From assembly GCA_003389325.1 (NCBI GenBank), contig QQVE01000067.1, positions 1 to 63,688 of the forward strand: a DNA stretch of 63,688 nucleotides, in the 5' to 3' direction. The stretch comes from Planctomycetota bacterium (GTDB taxonomy: Bacteria; Planctomycetota; Planctomycetia; Pirellulales; PALSA-1355). Positions 41,636 through 49,939 of the stretch are shown here, piece by piece (within the stretch, counting starts at the first letter, position 1; each line of letters opens with the position of its first letter). The notes beneath the pieces are model-generated. The model was not told the origin of the DNA, made no database searches, and saw nothing but the letters and a program-made list of their open reading frames with translations. A program made the translations under genes and the position numbers.

Positions 41636-43900
41636 ATGAAGAAAGTCAAACGCGGCGGCGGCTGGCCGGCCGTGTGGTACACGTTGGGCAAAGCGCGCGA
41701 GGTGGGGGGCATCGCCCGGCTGTGGAAGGCCATGCGCTCCAAGAACACATGCAAGACGTGCGCGCTGGGCATGGGTGGCCAGGCCGGCGGCATGGTCAAC
41801 GAGTCCGGACACTTCCCCGAGGTGTGCAAGAAATCGCTGCAGGCGATGGTCGCCGACATGCAAGGAGCCATCCAGGACAAGTTCTTCGAAACCTACTCGA
41901 TTCCGCAGCTACAGGCCTTTTCGCCGCGCGAGCTGGAACACTGCGGGCGTTTGACGACGCCGCTGGTGGCCGACGGCTCGTCGCAGCACTACCGGCCGAT
42001 TTCCTGGAATGAAGCGCTCACCCGCATCGCCGACAAGCTCAAGCAGACTGCGCCCTCGGAAACCTTCTGGTACGCCAGCGGCCGCAGCTCGAACGAAGCT
42101 GGCTTCATCCTGCAACTGTTCGCGCGGCTGTACGGCACCAACCACGTCAACAACTGCAGCTATTACTGCCACCAGGCCAGCGGCGTGGGGCTCACTAGCG
42201 CCGTCGGCGTGGGCACGGCTACGATCACGCTCGAGGATCTCGACAAGTCCGACTTGATCTTCGTCATCGGCGGCAACCCGGCCAGCAACCATCCGCGCTT
42301 GCTGCGCACGCTGGCCCATGCTCGGCGGCGTGGTGCGCGGATCATCGTGATCAACCCCGTGGTGGAAACGGGCATGGTTAACTTCGCCGTGCCCAGCGAC
42401 GTGCGCAGCCTGCTGTTCGGCTCCGAGATCGCCAGCCTGTACGTCCAGCCACACATCGGCGGCGACCTGGCACTGCTGGCCGGCATCGCCAAGCGAATCG
42501 ACGAGTTGGGCGCCACCGACACCGCGTTTCTCACAGAGCACTGCCAGGGCTGGGAGGCCTATGCCGAGAGCCTGCGGCAGCTCACCTGGGAAGAAATCAC
42601 CGCCAAGAGTGGCGTCGAGCAGGACACGATCGAGGAGATCGCGCGGCAGGTTGCGGCCTCGAAAAGCACGGTGTTCTCCTGGACCATGGGCATCACTCAC
42701 CACCTGCACGGCGTGCAAAACGTGCAGGCGATTGCCAACCTGGCACTGATGCGCGGCATGGTCGGGCGCGAAGGTGCGGGCCTGCTCCCGATCCGCGGGC
42801 ACTCGAACGTGCAGGGCATGGGCTCAGTCGGCGTCACGCCGGCGCTCAAGAATCAAGTGCTCGAACAACTCCAGAGCCGCTTCGGCGTGCAAGTGCCTAG
42901 CGACAAAGGACTCGACACCATGGCCTGTATGGAGGCCGCCGGAGCCGGAGCCATGAAGTTCGGCTTCTGTCTCGGCGGCAATCTCTACGGATCGAATCCC
43001 GATGCGAACTTCGCCGCGCACGCCCTGGGGCAGCTCGACATGCTGGTCTATCTGAGCACGACGCTTAATACCGGCCACGCGCACGGCCTGGGGCGCGAGA
43101 CGATCGTGTTGCCCGTGCTGGCCCGCGATGAAGAGCCGGAACCGACGACGCAGGAATCGATGTTCAGCTTCGTGCGCTACAGCGACGGCGGTCCGCGCCG
43201 GCACCAGGGTCCGCGCAGCGAAGTCGAGATCCTGGCCGAGATGGCTCGCCGCGTGTTGCCCGCCGACGGACCCATCGATTGGAACGAGATGGCCCGGACC
43301 GGCACGATCCGTCAGGCGATCGGGGCCGTGATCCCCGGCTGGGAACAGATCGCCACGATGGACAAGTCGCGGCGCGAGTTCTACATCACCGGCCGCCGTC
43401 TGTCGCACGTCCCCTTCCCCACCCCCGATGGCAAGGCCCGGCTCCACGTGCACGAGCTGCCGGCGCTGGCCGTTGGCGAAGAACAGTTGCGGTTGATGAC
43501 GGTCCGCAGCGAGGGGCAGTTCAACACCGTGGTGTACGAAGAGTACGATCTCTACCGCGGCCAGGATCGCCGCGACGTGATCCTCGTGCATCCGGATGAC
43601 CTCGCGCGTTTGGGCATAAAGACCGGCACGCGCGTCACCGCGCAGAGCGAGGTGGGTTCGATCTCGGTCCAGGCGCGGGCCTACGACGACATCCGCCCGG
43701 GCAACGCGCTGATGTACTATCCCGAAGCGAACGTGCTGGTGCCGCGTCACTGCGACCCGGCCTCGAAGACCCCGGCATTCAAAAACGTGCTGGTGCGGCT
43801 GGTGCCGGCTGCCCGTGACGCCACGGCGGGGGACAACGGCGACGGAGAGGCCGTCGAGCTGCCGGTTTCGGCCTCTCGGGGAAACATGCGTGCTTGCTAG
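41636..43900 (+). CDS. FdhF/YdeP-family molybdopterin oxidoreductase
   Basis: This protein of about 754 residues resembles E. coli YdeP and formate-dehydrogenase-like enzymes. It carries an N-terminal cysteine set (NTCKTCALGMGG, then EVCKKS) that may bind an iron-sulfur cluster. Then come the molybdopterin domains: FWYASGRSSNEAGFILQLFA, NCSYYCHQASGVG, IFVIGGNPASNHPR, GITHHLHGVQNVQAI and RGHSNVQGMGS. The C-terminal dinucleotide-binding domain includes RSEGQFNTVVYEEYDLYRG. The physiological substrate of YdeP is unclear. ATG 41636 is chosen; TTG 41615 in frame adds seven residues. No electron-transfer subunit or fdhD adjoins it. Confidence 0.88.
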   Translation: MKKVKRGGGWPAVWYTLGKAREVGGIARLWKAMRSKNTCKTCALGMGGQAGGMVNESGHFPEVCKKSLQAMVADMQGAIQDKFFETYSIPQLQAFSPRELEHCGRLTTPLVADGSSQHYRPISWNEALTRIADKLKQTAPSETFWYASGRSSNEAGFILQLFARLYGTNHVNNCSYYCHQASGVGLTSAVGVGTATITLEDLDKSDLIFVIGGNPASNHPRLLRTLAHARRRGARIIVINPVVETGMVNFAVPSDVRSLLFGSEIASLYVQPHIGGDLALLAGIAKRIDELGATDTAFLTEHCQGWEAYAESLRQLTWEEITAKSGVEQDTIEEIARQVAASKSTVFSWTMGITHHLHGVQNVQAIANLALMRGMVGREGAGLLPIRGHSNVQGMGSVGVTPALKNQVLEQLQSRFGVQVPSDKGLDTMACMEAAGAGAMKFGFCLGGNLYGSNPDANFAAHALGQLDMLVYLSTTLNTGHAHGLGRETIVLPVLARDEEPEPTTQESMFSFVRYSDGGPRRHQGPRSEVEILAEMARRVLPADGPIDWNEMARTGTIRQAIGAVIPGWEQIATMDKSRREFYITGRRLSHVPFPTPDGKARLHVHELPALAVGEEQLRLMTVRSEGQFNTVVYEEYDLYRGQDRRDVILVHPDDLARLGIKTGTRVTAQSEVGSISVQARAYDDIRPGNALMYYPEANVLVPRHCDPASKTPAFKNVLVRLVPAARDATAGDNGDGEAVELPVSASRGNMRAC

Positions 43901-43984
43901 GTCGCCCACAGCTTACCTAAACTAAAGGGCGATACCTTACCCCCCAAAAAGTATCATATTTTCGCGCTCTCAAATCTGTTCAAT

Positions 43985-44048
43985 CCACAACAGTGGTGTA
44001 TGATGTCGGGGTTCCACGCATGTGGAATCGCCGGCCTGCAGTTTCCAC
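43985..44048 (+). promoter_or_regulatory. cspA leader with two competing pairings
   Basis: A possible -10 box TATGAT lies at 43999-44004 with only a weak -35. The leader contains TTCCAC (44012-44017) paired with GTGGAA (44022-44027) around GCAT, and a second TTCCAC (44043-44048) that could pair with the same GTGGAA instead. A further CCAC/GTGG hairpin is at 43985-43996. Cold-shock mRNAs often have long, switching leaders, so this may be a temperature-responsive element. Confidence 0.35.
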
Positions 44049-44103
44049 GGATTGCGGCCTGCGCCTGTGATTAGAAGTGTTGCGTGGGAGGGAGAGCTTA
44101 CGT

Positions 44104-44313
44104 ATGGCGTCGGGTAAGATTAAGAAAATTGTTCAGGACAAAGGCTTCGGGTTCATTCAGTCAGATGGCGGACCGGACGTGTTCTTTCACCACTCGACGG
44201 TGGCGGATCGGCGGTTCGACGACCTGATCGAAGGACAGCAAGTCGAGTACACCGTCGAGGAGAGCGGCTCGCAGGGCAAAGGACCACGTGCGGCAACTGT
44301 GGTCCCTGCCTAA
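44104..44313 (+). CDS. cspA: Cold-shock domain protein
   Basis: This 69-residue protein has the cold-shock fold. RNP1 reads KGFGFIQ and RNP2 reads DVFFHHS, the two surface motifs that bind single-stranded RNA or DNA. MASGKIKKIVQDKGFGFI starts the domain. It probably acts as an RNA chaperone. ATG 44104 has GGAGGGAGAG about 8-15 nt upstream. It has its own leader and a strong terminator (44367-44411), so it is a single-gene unit. Whether it responds to cold cannot be told. Confidence 0.92.
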   Translation: MASGKIKKIVQDKGFGFIQSDGGPDVFFHHSTVADRRFDDLIEGQQVEYTVEESGSQGKGPRAATVVPA

Positions 44314-44366
44314 GTTCGTGAGGAAATCCCCCCAGGAGACCGCACACGTTGTAGCAGGAAGCATCT

Positions 44367-44411
44367 CGTGGCGTCCCGGAAACACTGGTTTCCCGGACGC
44401 CACGTTTCTTT
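44367..44411 (+). terminator. Intrinsic terminator of the cold-shock gene
   Basis: A 17-bp stem with a single mismatch (44367-44383 with 44388-44404), an ACTG loop and a T-rich tail (44405-44411) lies 53 nt after the stop. Confidence 0.88.
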
Positions 44412-44485
44412 GATGGCACGCCGAACACTCGCCAGCACAAGCGATCTATTCCTGCGAGAGGATCAGATCCACCATAAGGGGCGTC

Positions 44486-44761
44486 TCACCCCTCGGCCGT
44501 CGTAGGGTCGATCATCGTTTTGATTTCCGAGATCTGGTTCGCCGGAAAGCCGCCACGCTTGGCGTGCTCCTCGATCATCTGCTTGTTCGGGGCGATGTAA
44601 ACGCAGTAGATTTTGTCGTCGGTGACATAGCTTTGCACCCACTGGATCTCCGGCCCCAGCTCGCGCAGCACGCCGCACGACGTTTGCGACGCCCCTTGCA
44701 GCTCGGCCGGCGACAACAATCCCGCTCCCGGCATTTCGCGCTCGATCACGTACTTGGGCAT
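44486..44761 (-). CDS. DUF4242 family protein
   Basis: This 91-residue protein has the DUF4242 pattern: MPKYVIEREMPGAGLLSPAE at the start, IQWVQSYVTDDKIYCVYIAP in the middle and IEEHAKRGGFPANQISEI at the end. The fold is a small ferredoxin-like alpha-beta sandwich. Members occur as single genes and the biochemical role is not known to me. ATG 44761 is clear, with GGAG upstream. The gene diverges from the sialidase-like gene, and a promoter (44820-44848) faces it. Confidence 0.8.
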   Translation of the reverse strand: MPKYVIEREMPGAGLLSPAELQGASQTSCGVLRELGPEIQWVQSYVTDDKIYCVYIAPNKQMIEEHAKRGGFPANQISEIKTMIDPTTAEG

Positions 44762-44819
44762 CGCAGGACTCCTCGATTGGCTGGCTTGATGGATGGACGA
44801 CGGAACGCGTGCTCGGGAT

Positions 44820-44848
44820 ATTCTGCCGCACCCCTCGGCGACGTGCAA
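44820..44848 (-). promoter_or_regulatory. Promoter of the DUF4242 gene
   Basis: On the minus strand TTGCAC (44848-44843) and CAGAAT (44825-44820) are 17 nt apart, giving a predicted start near 44813 and a leader of about 52 nt. Confidence 0.5.
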
Positions 44849-44870
44849 TCAACACGCTGGCCCCGTCGGC

Positions 44871-44899
44871 TTGAGACCGCCGCTTCGGCAAAGCATAAT
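44871..44899 (+). promoter_or_regulatory. Promoter predicting a leaderless sialidase-like transcript
   Basis: TTGAGA (44871-44876) and CATAAT (44894-44899) are exactly 17 nt apart. The ATG of the next gene begins at 44906, 7 nt beyond the -10 box, which is the expected start of transcription. No ribosome binding site fits before that ATG. Confidence 0.55.
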
Positions 44900-44905
44900 G
44901 CCCGC

Positions 44906-46042
44906 ATGCGAACACTCCTCATCGGATGTCTGGCGTTTGGGATCGTGACCGGCACGGCGCGCCACTTGGCCGTCGGTGCCGAGCACGTTGACGTGTATCA
45001 CGAGCCGGGCCGCTTCGGCGGCTGGCCCGCAAATCACGGCATGTGGAGCTGGGGCAACGAGCTGCTGGTCGGCTTTAGCGCCGGCTACTACAAGGATAAC
45101 GGCCCCAAGCGCCACGCCATCGATCACGACAAGCCGGAAGAGCATTTGCTCGCCCGCAGCCTCGACGGCGGCGCGACCTGGAAGATCGAAAACCCGGCCA
45201 AGCAGGGCGCACTGATTCCGCGGGGCGAGGGCCTGCACGGCACGGAGTTGCCCGGCGTGGTCGACCGCGAGTGGCGCGACTGCCCCGGCGGCATCGACTT
45301 CACGCATCCCGACTTCGCCATGACCATTCGCATGAGCAACCACCATGGCGGACAGTCGCGGTTCTACACCTCGACTGATCGAGGGCACACCTGGCAGGGT
45401 CCGTTCAAGTTTCCCATGCTGGGGCTCAAAGGCGTCGCCGCCCGGACCGACTATCTGGTCAACGGTCCCAGCGATTGCCTGGTGTTCCTGACCGCCTCGA
45501 AGTCGAACGGCCGGGAGGGACGCCCGTTCTGCGCCCGCACGACCGACGGCGGCAAGAGCTGGGAGTTTCAAGGCTGGATCGGGCCCGAGCCGCCAGGATA
45601 CGTCATCATGCCCTCGACCGTGCGTCTGGCGCCCGGCGAGCTGCTCTCGGCGGTGCGCGTGCGCGACGGCGACCCCAGTTGGCTCGAAGCGTACTTCTCG
45701 CCCGACGACGGCAAGAGTTGGTCGTTGCGGAGCACGCCGGCCAAGACCGGCGAAGGCAACCCGGCGGCGATGCTCGTGCTCGAAGACCGACGCATCTGTT
45801 TGACCTACGGGTTCCGCGCCGCGCCGTTCGGCATGCGGGCCCGGCTGAGCGACGACGGCGGGCGGACCTGGGGCGATGAAATCACGATTCGCGGCGCAGG
45901 AGGCGGCCGCGACTTGGGCTACCCGCGCAGCATCCAGCGGCCCGACGGCAAGGTCGTCACCGTCTACTACTGGAACGACGACCCCGACGAAACGAGGTAC
46001 ATCGCCGCGACGATCTGGGATCCGGATGCCCCGGCCGAGTGA
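44906..46042 (+). CDS. Secreted sialidase-like (BNR/Asp-box) protein
   Basis: This 378-residue protein has a signal peptide (MRTLLIGCLAFGIVTGTARH) and five Asp-box repeats: SLDGGATWK, STDRGHTWQ, TTDGGKSWE, SPDDGKSWS and SDDGGRTWG. These mark a six-bladed propeller of the exo-alpha-sialidase superfamily. Whether it cleaves sialic acid is unclear; many environmental members act on other glycans. LGYPRSIQRPDGKVVTVYYW near the end matches the family's typical last blade. ATG 44906 starts the signal peptide. The predicted promoter makes the mRNA leaderless. Confidence 0.85.
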   Translation: MRTLLIGCLAFGIVTGTARHLAVGAEHVDVYHEPGRFGGWPANHGMWSWGNELLVGFSAGYYKDNGPKRHAIDHDKPEEHLLARSLDGGATWKIENPAKQGALIPRGEGLHGTELPGVVDREWRDCPGGIDFTHPDFAMTIRMSNHHGGQSRFYTSTDRGHTWQGPFKFPMLGLKGVAARTDYLVNGPSDCLVFLTASKSNGREGRPFCARTTDGGKSWEFQGWIGPEPPGYVIMPSTVRLAPGELLSAVRVRDGDPSWLEAYFSPDDGKSWSLRSTPAKTGEGNPAAMLVLEDRRICLTYGFRAAPFGMRARLSDDGGRTWGDEITIRGAGGGRDLGYPRSIQRPDGKVVTVYYWNDDPDETRYIAATIWDPDAPAE

Positions 46043-46094
46043 GCCCCTGCCCCGCTCGCGTCGCCAAAGAGCGGTGAAATAATCGCCAGACGCG

Positions 46095-46299
46095 ATGCGC
46101 CAAGCGCCGCCTGACGGCGACGACATCGAGACAACGTCGGGCGCTCGACGACGTGCAGGCCCGCATTCCGCCCGACGCCTACGCCCGGGCGCTCCAGTTC
46201 ATCGAAGCCTGCGAGGCCGCCCGACAGTCCCGCTCGCCGAGCAATCGTCTCTGTAGCGAGGTTTCCGTGGCTGGGGCGAAATCGCCTTCGGAGCAGTAA
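46095..46299 (+). pseudogene. Small gene remnant with a likely one-base frameshift
   Basis: An ATG at 46095 opens MRQAPPDGDDIE in one frame. The adjacent frame from about 46130 then reads RRALDDVQARIPPDAYARAL and continues as QFIEACEAARQSRSPSNR, a plausible amphipathic helix, to TAA 46297-46299. Removing a single base near 46129-46134 joins the two into a 67-residue protein. I do not know the family. The coding-like character in the second frame is the only evidence, so this could be chance. It lies in the 465-nt gap between the sialidase-like and FliG-like genes, where I see nothing else. Confidence 0.3.
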
Positions 46300-46507
46300 G
46301 CCGCGCCCCGACCTCAGCACCAACATGCTGTCACTCGGCCGGATCTACTCTGCCAGCACGCAGGATGCCGCCGACAAGTCGCACAATCTGCAAGCTGGCT
46401 AACGCCCAGTCCACGCGACGGCCGATATAGGGCCCAAGCGCTCGCTCTTTCCGCGGCTGCCCGACTTGGCGTGCCGGAGCGGCGAGCCTCACTTCGCGGA
46501 GGCGACC

Positions 46508-47038
46508 ATGACGGGCATCCACCCCGAACTGCGCAAGGCGGCGATCGTGGTGATGAGCCTTCCGCCGGGCGAAGCCGCCCAAATGCTCGCTGAATTGGAG
46601 CCGGCTCAGGCGGCCCTGCTGCGTCAGGCGATGGAGCGCTGCGGTGGTCCCTCGACCGGCGAACTGCAAGCCGTGACGCGCGAGCTCTCCGAGCTCGAGC
46701 ATGCGCAAGCCACGGCGGCGCCTTTCGAGTACTTGCACGCTATCGACGGTGAGCGGCTGTTGCCGTTTCTGGCCGGCGAAAGGCCGTCGGTCGTTTCGTT
46801 GGTTGTCGCCTACTTGCCGCCCTGGAAGGCGGCCCGCGTCACGGCCGATCTGCCGTATGAACTGCAGTCGCAATTGACGACGTTGCCGGACGTGCGGGCA
46901 ATCGATCCCGAGATTGTGGCCGACGTGGCCGACGAGCTGCGTCTGCAACTCTCCCCGCTGCTCGACGAGCACCGGCTTGCGCATCCGGTCGCACGTGAGA
47001 GACCGCGTGCCGCGTCGAATCGCGCCAAGGCCGGCTAG
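46508..47038 (+). CDS. FliG-like protein without the C-terminal torque domain
   Basis: A 176-residue protein. HPELRKAAIVVMSLPPGEAA followed by LAELEPAQAALLRQAM resembles the N-terminal domain of the flagellar switch protein FliG, and EYLHAIDGERLLPFLAGERP with SLVVAYLPPWKAARVTADLP resembles the middle domain (FliG_M). PDVRAIDPEIVADVADEL corresponds to the linker. The C-terminal domain that meets MotA (about 100 residues) is absent; a basic tail ends the protein. FliG is normally about 330 residues. No flagellar genes are near. ATG 46508 follows GGAGGC. The protein could be a retained fragment or have another role. Confidence 0.65.
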   Translation: MTGIHPELRKAAIVVMSLPPGEAAQMLAELEPAQAALLRQAMERCGGPSTGELQAVTRELSELEHAQATAAPFEYLHAIDGERLLPFLAGERPSVVSLVVAYLPPWKAARVTADLPYELQSQLTTLPDVRAIDPEIVADVADELRLQLSPLLDEHRLAHPVARERPRAASNRAKAG

Positions 47039-47179
47039 CTCCGCGCTTTCTCAGCAGCCGCTCGGAAGTCTCGCGAGCGCCCGTCGCCCCCACGGCAACC
47101 TCTCGCGCGTCGCCCCTCCCGCTTCGCCGCGGGGTCTGATAGCATGCGCGTTCGCCCCCAGCAGGAGTACGCGAAGCAC

Positions 47180-49777
47180 ATGGCCGTCACCCCGATGATG
47201 AAGCAGTATCAGGACGCCAAAGCGGCGTGTCCCGACGCGCTACTGCTGTTTCGCATGGGCGACTTCTACGAGCTGTTCTTCGAAGACGCCAAGACGATCG
47301 CCCGCGTGCTCAACCTGGCACTCACCAGCCGCGACAAGGGCGAGAACGCCGTGCCCATGGCCGGCTTCCCCTACCATCAGCTCGAAGCCTACTTGGGAAA
47401 GCTGATCGCCGCCGGCTATCGCGTCGCCATCTGCGACCAGGTCGAGGACGCCCGCGCGGCCAAGGGACTGGTGCGCCGCGAGGTTACGCGCGTCGTCACC
47501 GCCGGCACCGTGACCGATGACGCGCTGTTGGACCCCCGAGCAAATAACTACCTGGCCGCCGTGGCCGAGGGCGACAAGTGCGTGGGCCTGGCCTGGGTCG
47601 AGCTCTCCACCGGCCGCTTCCACGCCGCCGTGATCCCCGCCGCCACGCTCGACGACGAGTTGGCGCGCATTGGCCCGGCGGAGCTTCTCGTGGGCGAGGA
47701 CGCCGAACACATGGCGATAGCCCCCGGCGAAGGGCCACTCGTTACGCGACGGCCCAACTGGGCGTTTGCGCTCGAGGCGGCCCGCGACACGCTCTTGTCG
47801 CACTTCGGCACGGCCAGCCTCGAAGGCTTCGGCTTTGGCGACGACGACGGTCCGGCCGTGCGGGCCGCCGGGGCCGTATTGGCCTACCTGGTCGAAACGC
47901 AGAAGGCATCGCTTTCGCATATCGACCGGTTGATTCGTTACTCCGCCGGCGAAACGCTCGAGATCGACGCCGCCACACGCCGCAGCCTGGAGCTGACCGC
48001 CACCATGCGCGACGGCGGCCGCGAGGGATCGCTCTTGGGCGTGATCGACCGCACGGTTACCTCGATGGGTTCGCGCCTGCTGGCCGACTGGCTCGCCAAC
48101 CCGTTGGCCGACGTAAAGCGAATCGACGAGCGGCTTGACGCCGTGGCCGAACTCGTGGCCGATGCTTCGCTATCGGCCACGCTGGCCGATGCGCTGCGAG
48201 GTGTCTACGATCTGGAACGTCTGCTCGCGCGGGTGACCACCGGTCGGGCGAGCCCGCGCGACTTGAGCTTTGTCGACCGCACCTTGCGTCAGTTGCCGGC
48301 GCTCAAGGCCCGCATCACCGGGCGCGGCAGCCGCCTGCTGTGCCAATTGGAAGAGCAGCTCGACTTGTGCGGCGACGTCCGTTCGCAACTCGAGCGAGCG
48401 CTCGAGCCTGAATGCCCGCTCACCAGCCGCGAGGGTGGATTCATCCTGGCCGGCTACAACGAGCAACTCGACGCCCTGCGCGAGCTGACCAGCGGCGGCA
48501 AGCAGTGGATCGCCCGCTACCAGGCCGAGCAGAGCGAGCGGCTGGGCATCGCCAAATTGAAGGTGGGCTTCAACAAAGTCTTCGGCTACTACCTGGAAGT
48601 GACCAACGCCCACGGCGACAAGATTCCCGACGACTACATTCGCAAGCAAACGGTCAAGAACGCCGAGCGCTACATCACTCCGGAACTCAAGGAATACGAA
48701 GAGCGCGTGCTCTCGGCCGACGAGAAGGCCCGCGATTTGGAGTACGAATTGTTCCTGGAGCTGCGCGGAGTCGTGGCGGCCGCGGGCGCGCGGCTACAGC
48801 AAACGGCCGCCGTGCTCGCTCAGCTCGACGTGCTGGTGGCGCTGGCCGAACTGGCCCGGCATCGCGGCTATTGCCGGCCGAAGCTGGTGGACGAGCCGGT
48901 GCTCTCGATTCGCGATAGCCGCCACCCGGTGCTTGACGCAATGTTGCCCGAGGGCACATTCGTCCCTAACGACGTGGAATGCGGCCCCGACGAAGCAGGC
49001 TTCTGCCTGCTGATTACCGGGCCCAACATGGCCGGCAAGAGCACCTACATCCGCCAGGCGGCGCTCATGACCCTCATGGCTCAGATCGGCAGCTTCGTGC
49101 CGGCCCGCGAGGCAACGATCGGCGTGGCCGATCGCATTTTTGCCAGAGTCGGCGCGAGCGACGAGTTGGCGCGCGGGCAGAGCACGTTCATGGTCGAGAT
49201 GGTCGAGACGGCGCGGATCCTCAACGCCGCCACGTCACGCAGCCTGGTGATCCTCGACGAGATCGGCCGCGGCACGAGCACCTACGACGGTATGTCACTG
49301 GCCTGGGCCGTCGTCGAATACCTGCACGATACGCCGGCCTGCCGCACGCTGTTCGCCACGCATTACCACGAGCTGACGGCGCTGGCCGAGTCATTCGCCG
49401 GCGTGCGGAACTACAACGTGGCCGTGCGCGAGTGGCAGGACGAGGTGGTCTTTCTGCACAAGATCCTTCCCGGCGCGGCCGACAAGAGCTACGGCATCCA
49501 CGTGGCCCGGCTGGCCGGGGTACCGGTCGAAGTGATCGAACGGGCCAAGCAGATTCTCGCGCGGCTGGAGGACGAGCAACCCGACGAGCAGGGCCGCGCG
49601 AAGATGGCGACTAAACAGCGCAAGATCAAGACCTCCGACCTGCAACTCACCCTCTTCGCCGCCGAAGAGCATCCGCTCATCGGCGAGCTGCGCGAGCTCG
49701 ACCTCGACGAGCTGACGCCGATCGCCGCGCTCGGCCTGCTCGAGCGTTGGCAATCGAAGCTCAAAAAGTCGTCGTGA
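47180..49777 (+). CDS. mutS: DNA mismatch repair protein MutS
   Basis: This 865-residue protein is a full MutS. The mismatch-reading motif MGDFYELF (F29, E31) is at the N-terminus, followed by the connector, lever and clamp domains. The ATPase domain has Walker A TGPNMAGKSTYIRQA (about residue 613), the ST motif GRGTSTYDGMS, LVILDEIG (Walker B) and FATHYHELT. The C-terminal region ends LFAAEEHPLIGELREL. Such a protein finds mismatches and recruits MutL. ATG 47180 is used; an in-frame ATG 47144 adds 12 residues. Confidence 0.96.
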   Translation: MAVTPMMKQYQDAKAACPDALLLFRMGDFYELFFEDAKTIARVLNLALTSRDKGENAVPMAGFPYHQLEAYLGKLIAAGYRVAICDQVEDARAAKGLVRREVTRVVTAGTVTDDALLDPRANNYLAAVAEGDKCVGLAWVELSTGRFHAAVIPAATLDDELARIGPAELLVGEDAEHMAIAPGEGPLVTRRPNWAFALEAARDTLLSHFGTASLEGFGFGDDDGPAVRAAGAVLAYLVETQKASLSHIDRLIRYSAGETLEIDAATRRSLELTATMRDGGREGSLLGVIDRTVTSMGSRLLADWLANPLADVKRIDERLDAVAELVADASLSATLADALRGVYDLERLLARVTTGRASPRDLSFVDRTLRQLPALKARITGRGSRLLCQLEEQLDLCGDVRSQLERALEPECPLTSREGGFILAGYNEQLDALRELTSGGKQWIARYQAEQSERLGIAKLKVGFNKVFGYYLEVTNAHGDKIPDDYIRKQTVKNAERYITPELKEYEERVLSADEKARDLEYELFLELRGVVAAAGARLQQTAAVLAQLDVLVALAELARHRGYCRPKLVDEPVLSIRDSRHPVLDAMLPEGTFVPNDVECGPDEAGFCLLITGPNMAGKSTYIRQAALMTLMAQIGSFVPAREATIGVADRIFARVGASDELARGQSTFMVEMVETARILNAATSRSLVILDEIGRGTSTYDGMSLAWAVVEYLHDTPACRTLFATHYHELTALAESFAGVRNYNVAVREWQDEVVFLHKILPGAADKSYGIHVARLAGVPVEVIERAKQILARLEDEQPDEQGRAKMATKQRKIKTSDLQLTLFAAEEHPLIGELRELDLDELTPIAALGLLERWQSKLKKSS

Positions 49778-49800
49778 CCAGCGCGCCACGCGCCAACACC

Positions 49801-49924
49801 AGCCCGAAGCGCGAGCGAGGGTCGTTTCGTTGGGAAAAAAGTTTCTCCCGTACGGCGAAAAACCCTCGCTTGCGCTTCGGGCTCGTGCAGACGAACTCCT
49901 GCTCACGCTTCAGGTTTGTGCAGG
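49801..49924. repeat. SPKRERG-type inverted repeat between convergent genes
   Basis: Two 21-nt arms (49801-49821 and 49863-49883) are inverted copies with one mismatch. Between them GGGA/TCCC adds an inner pairing. A degenerate direct copy of the right arm follows about 33 nt later (around 49903-49923). Read in one frame the unit gives TSPKRERG, and on the other strand TSPKRKRG. Such units are found scattered in planctomycete intergenic DNA and are often annotated by mistake as protein tails. Here it may end transcription of mutS and the convergent gene at 49940. Confidence 0.7.
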
Positions 49925-49939
49925 GCACGAGCGTGTGAT

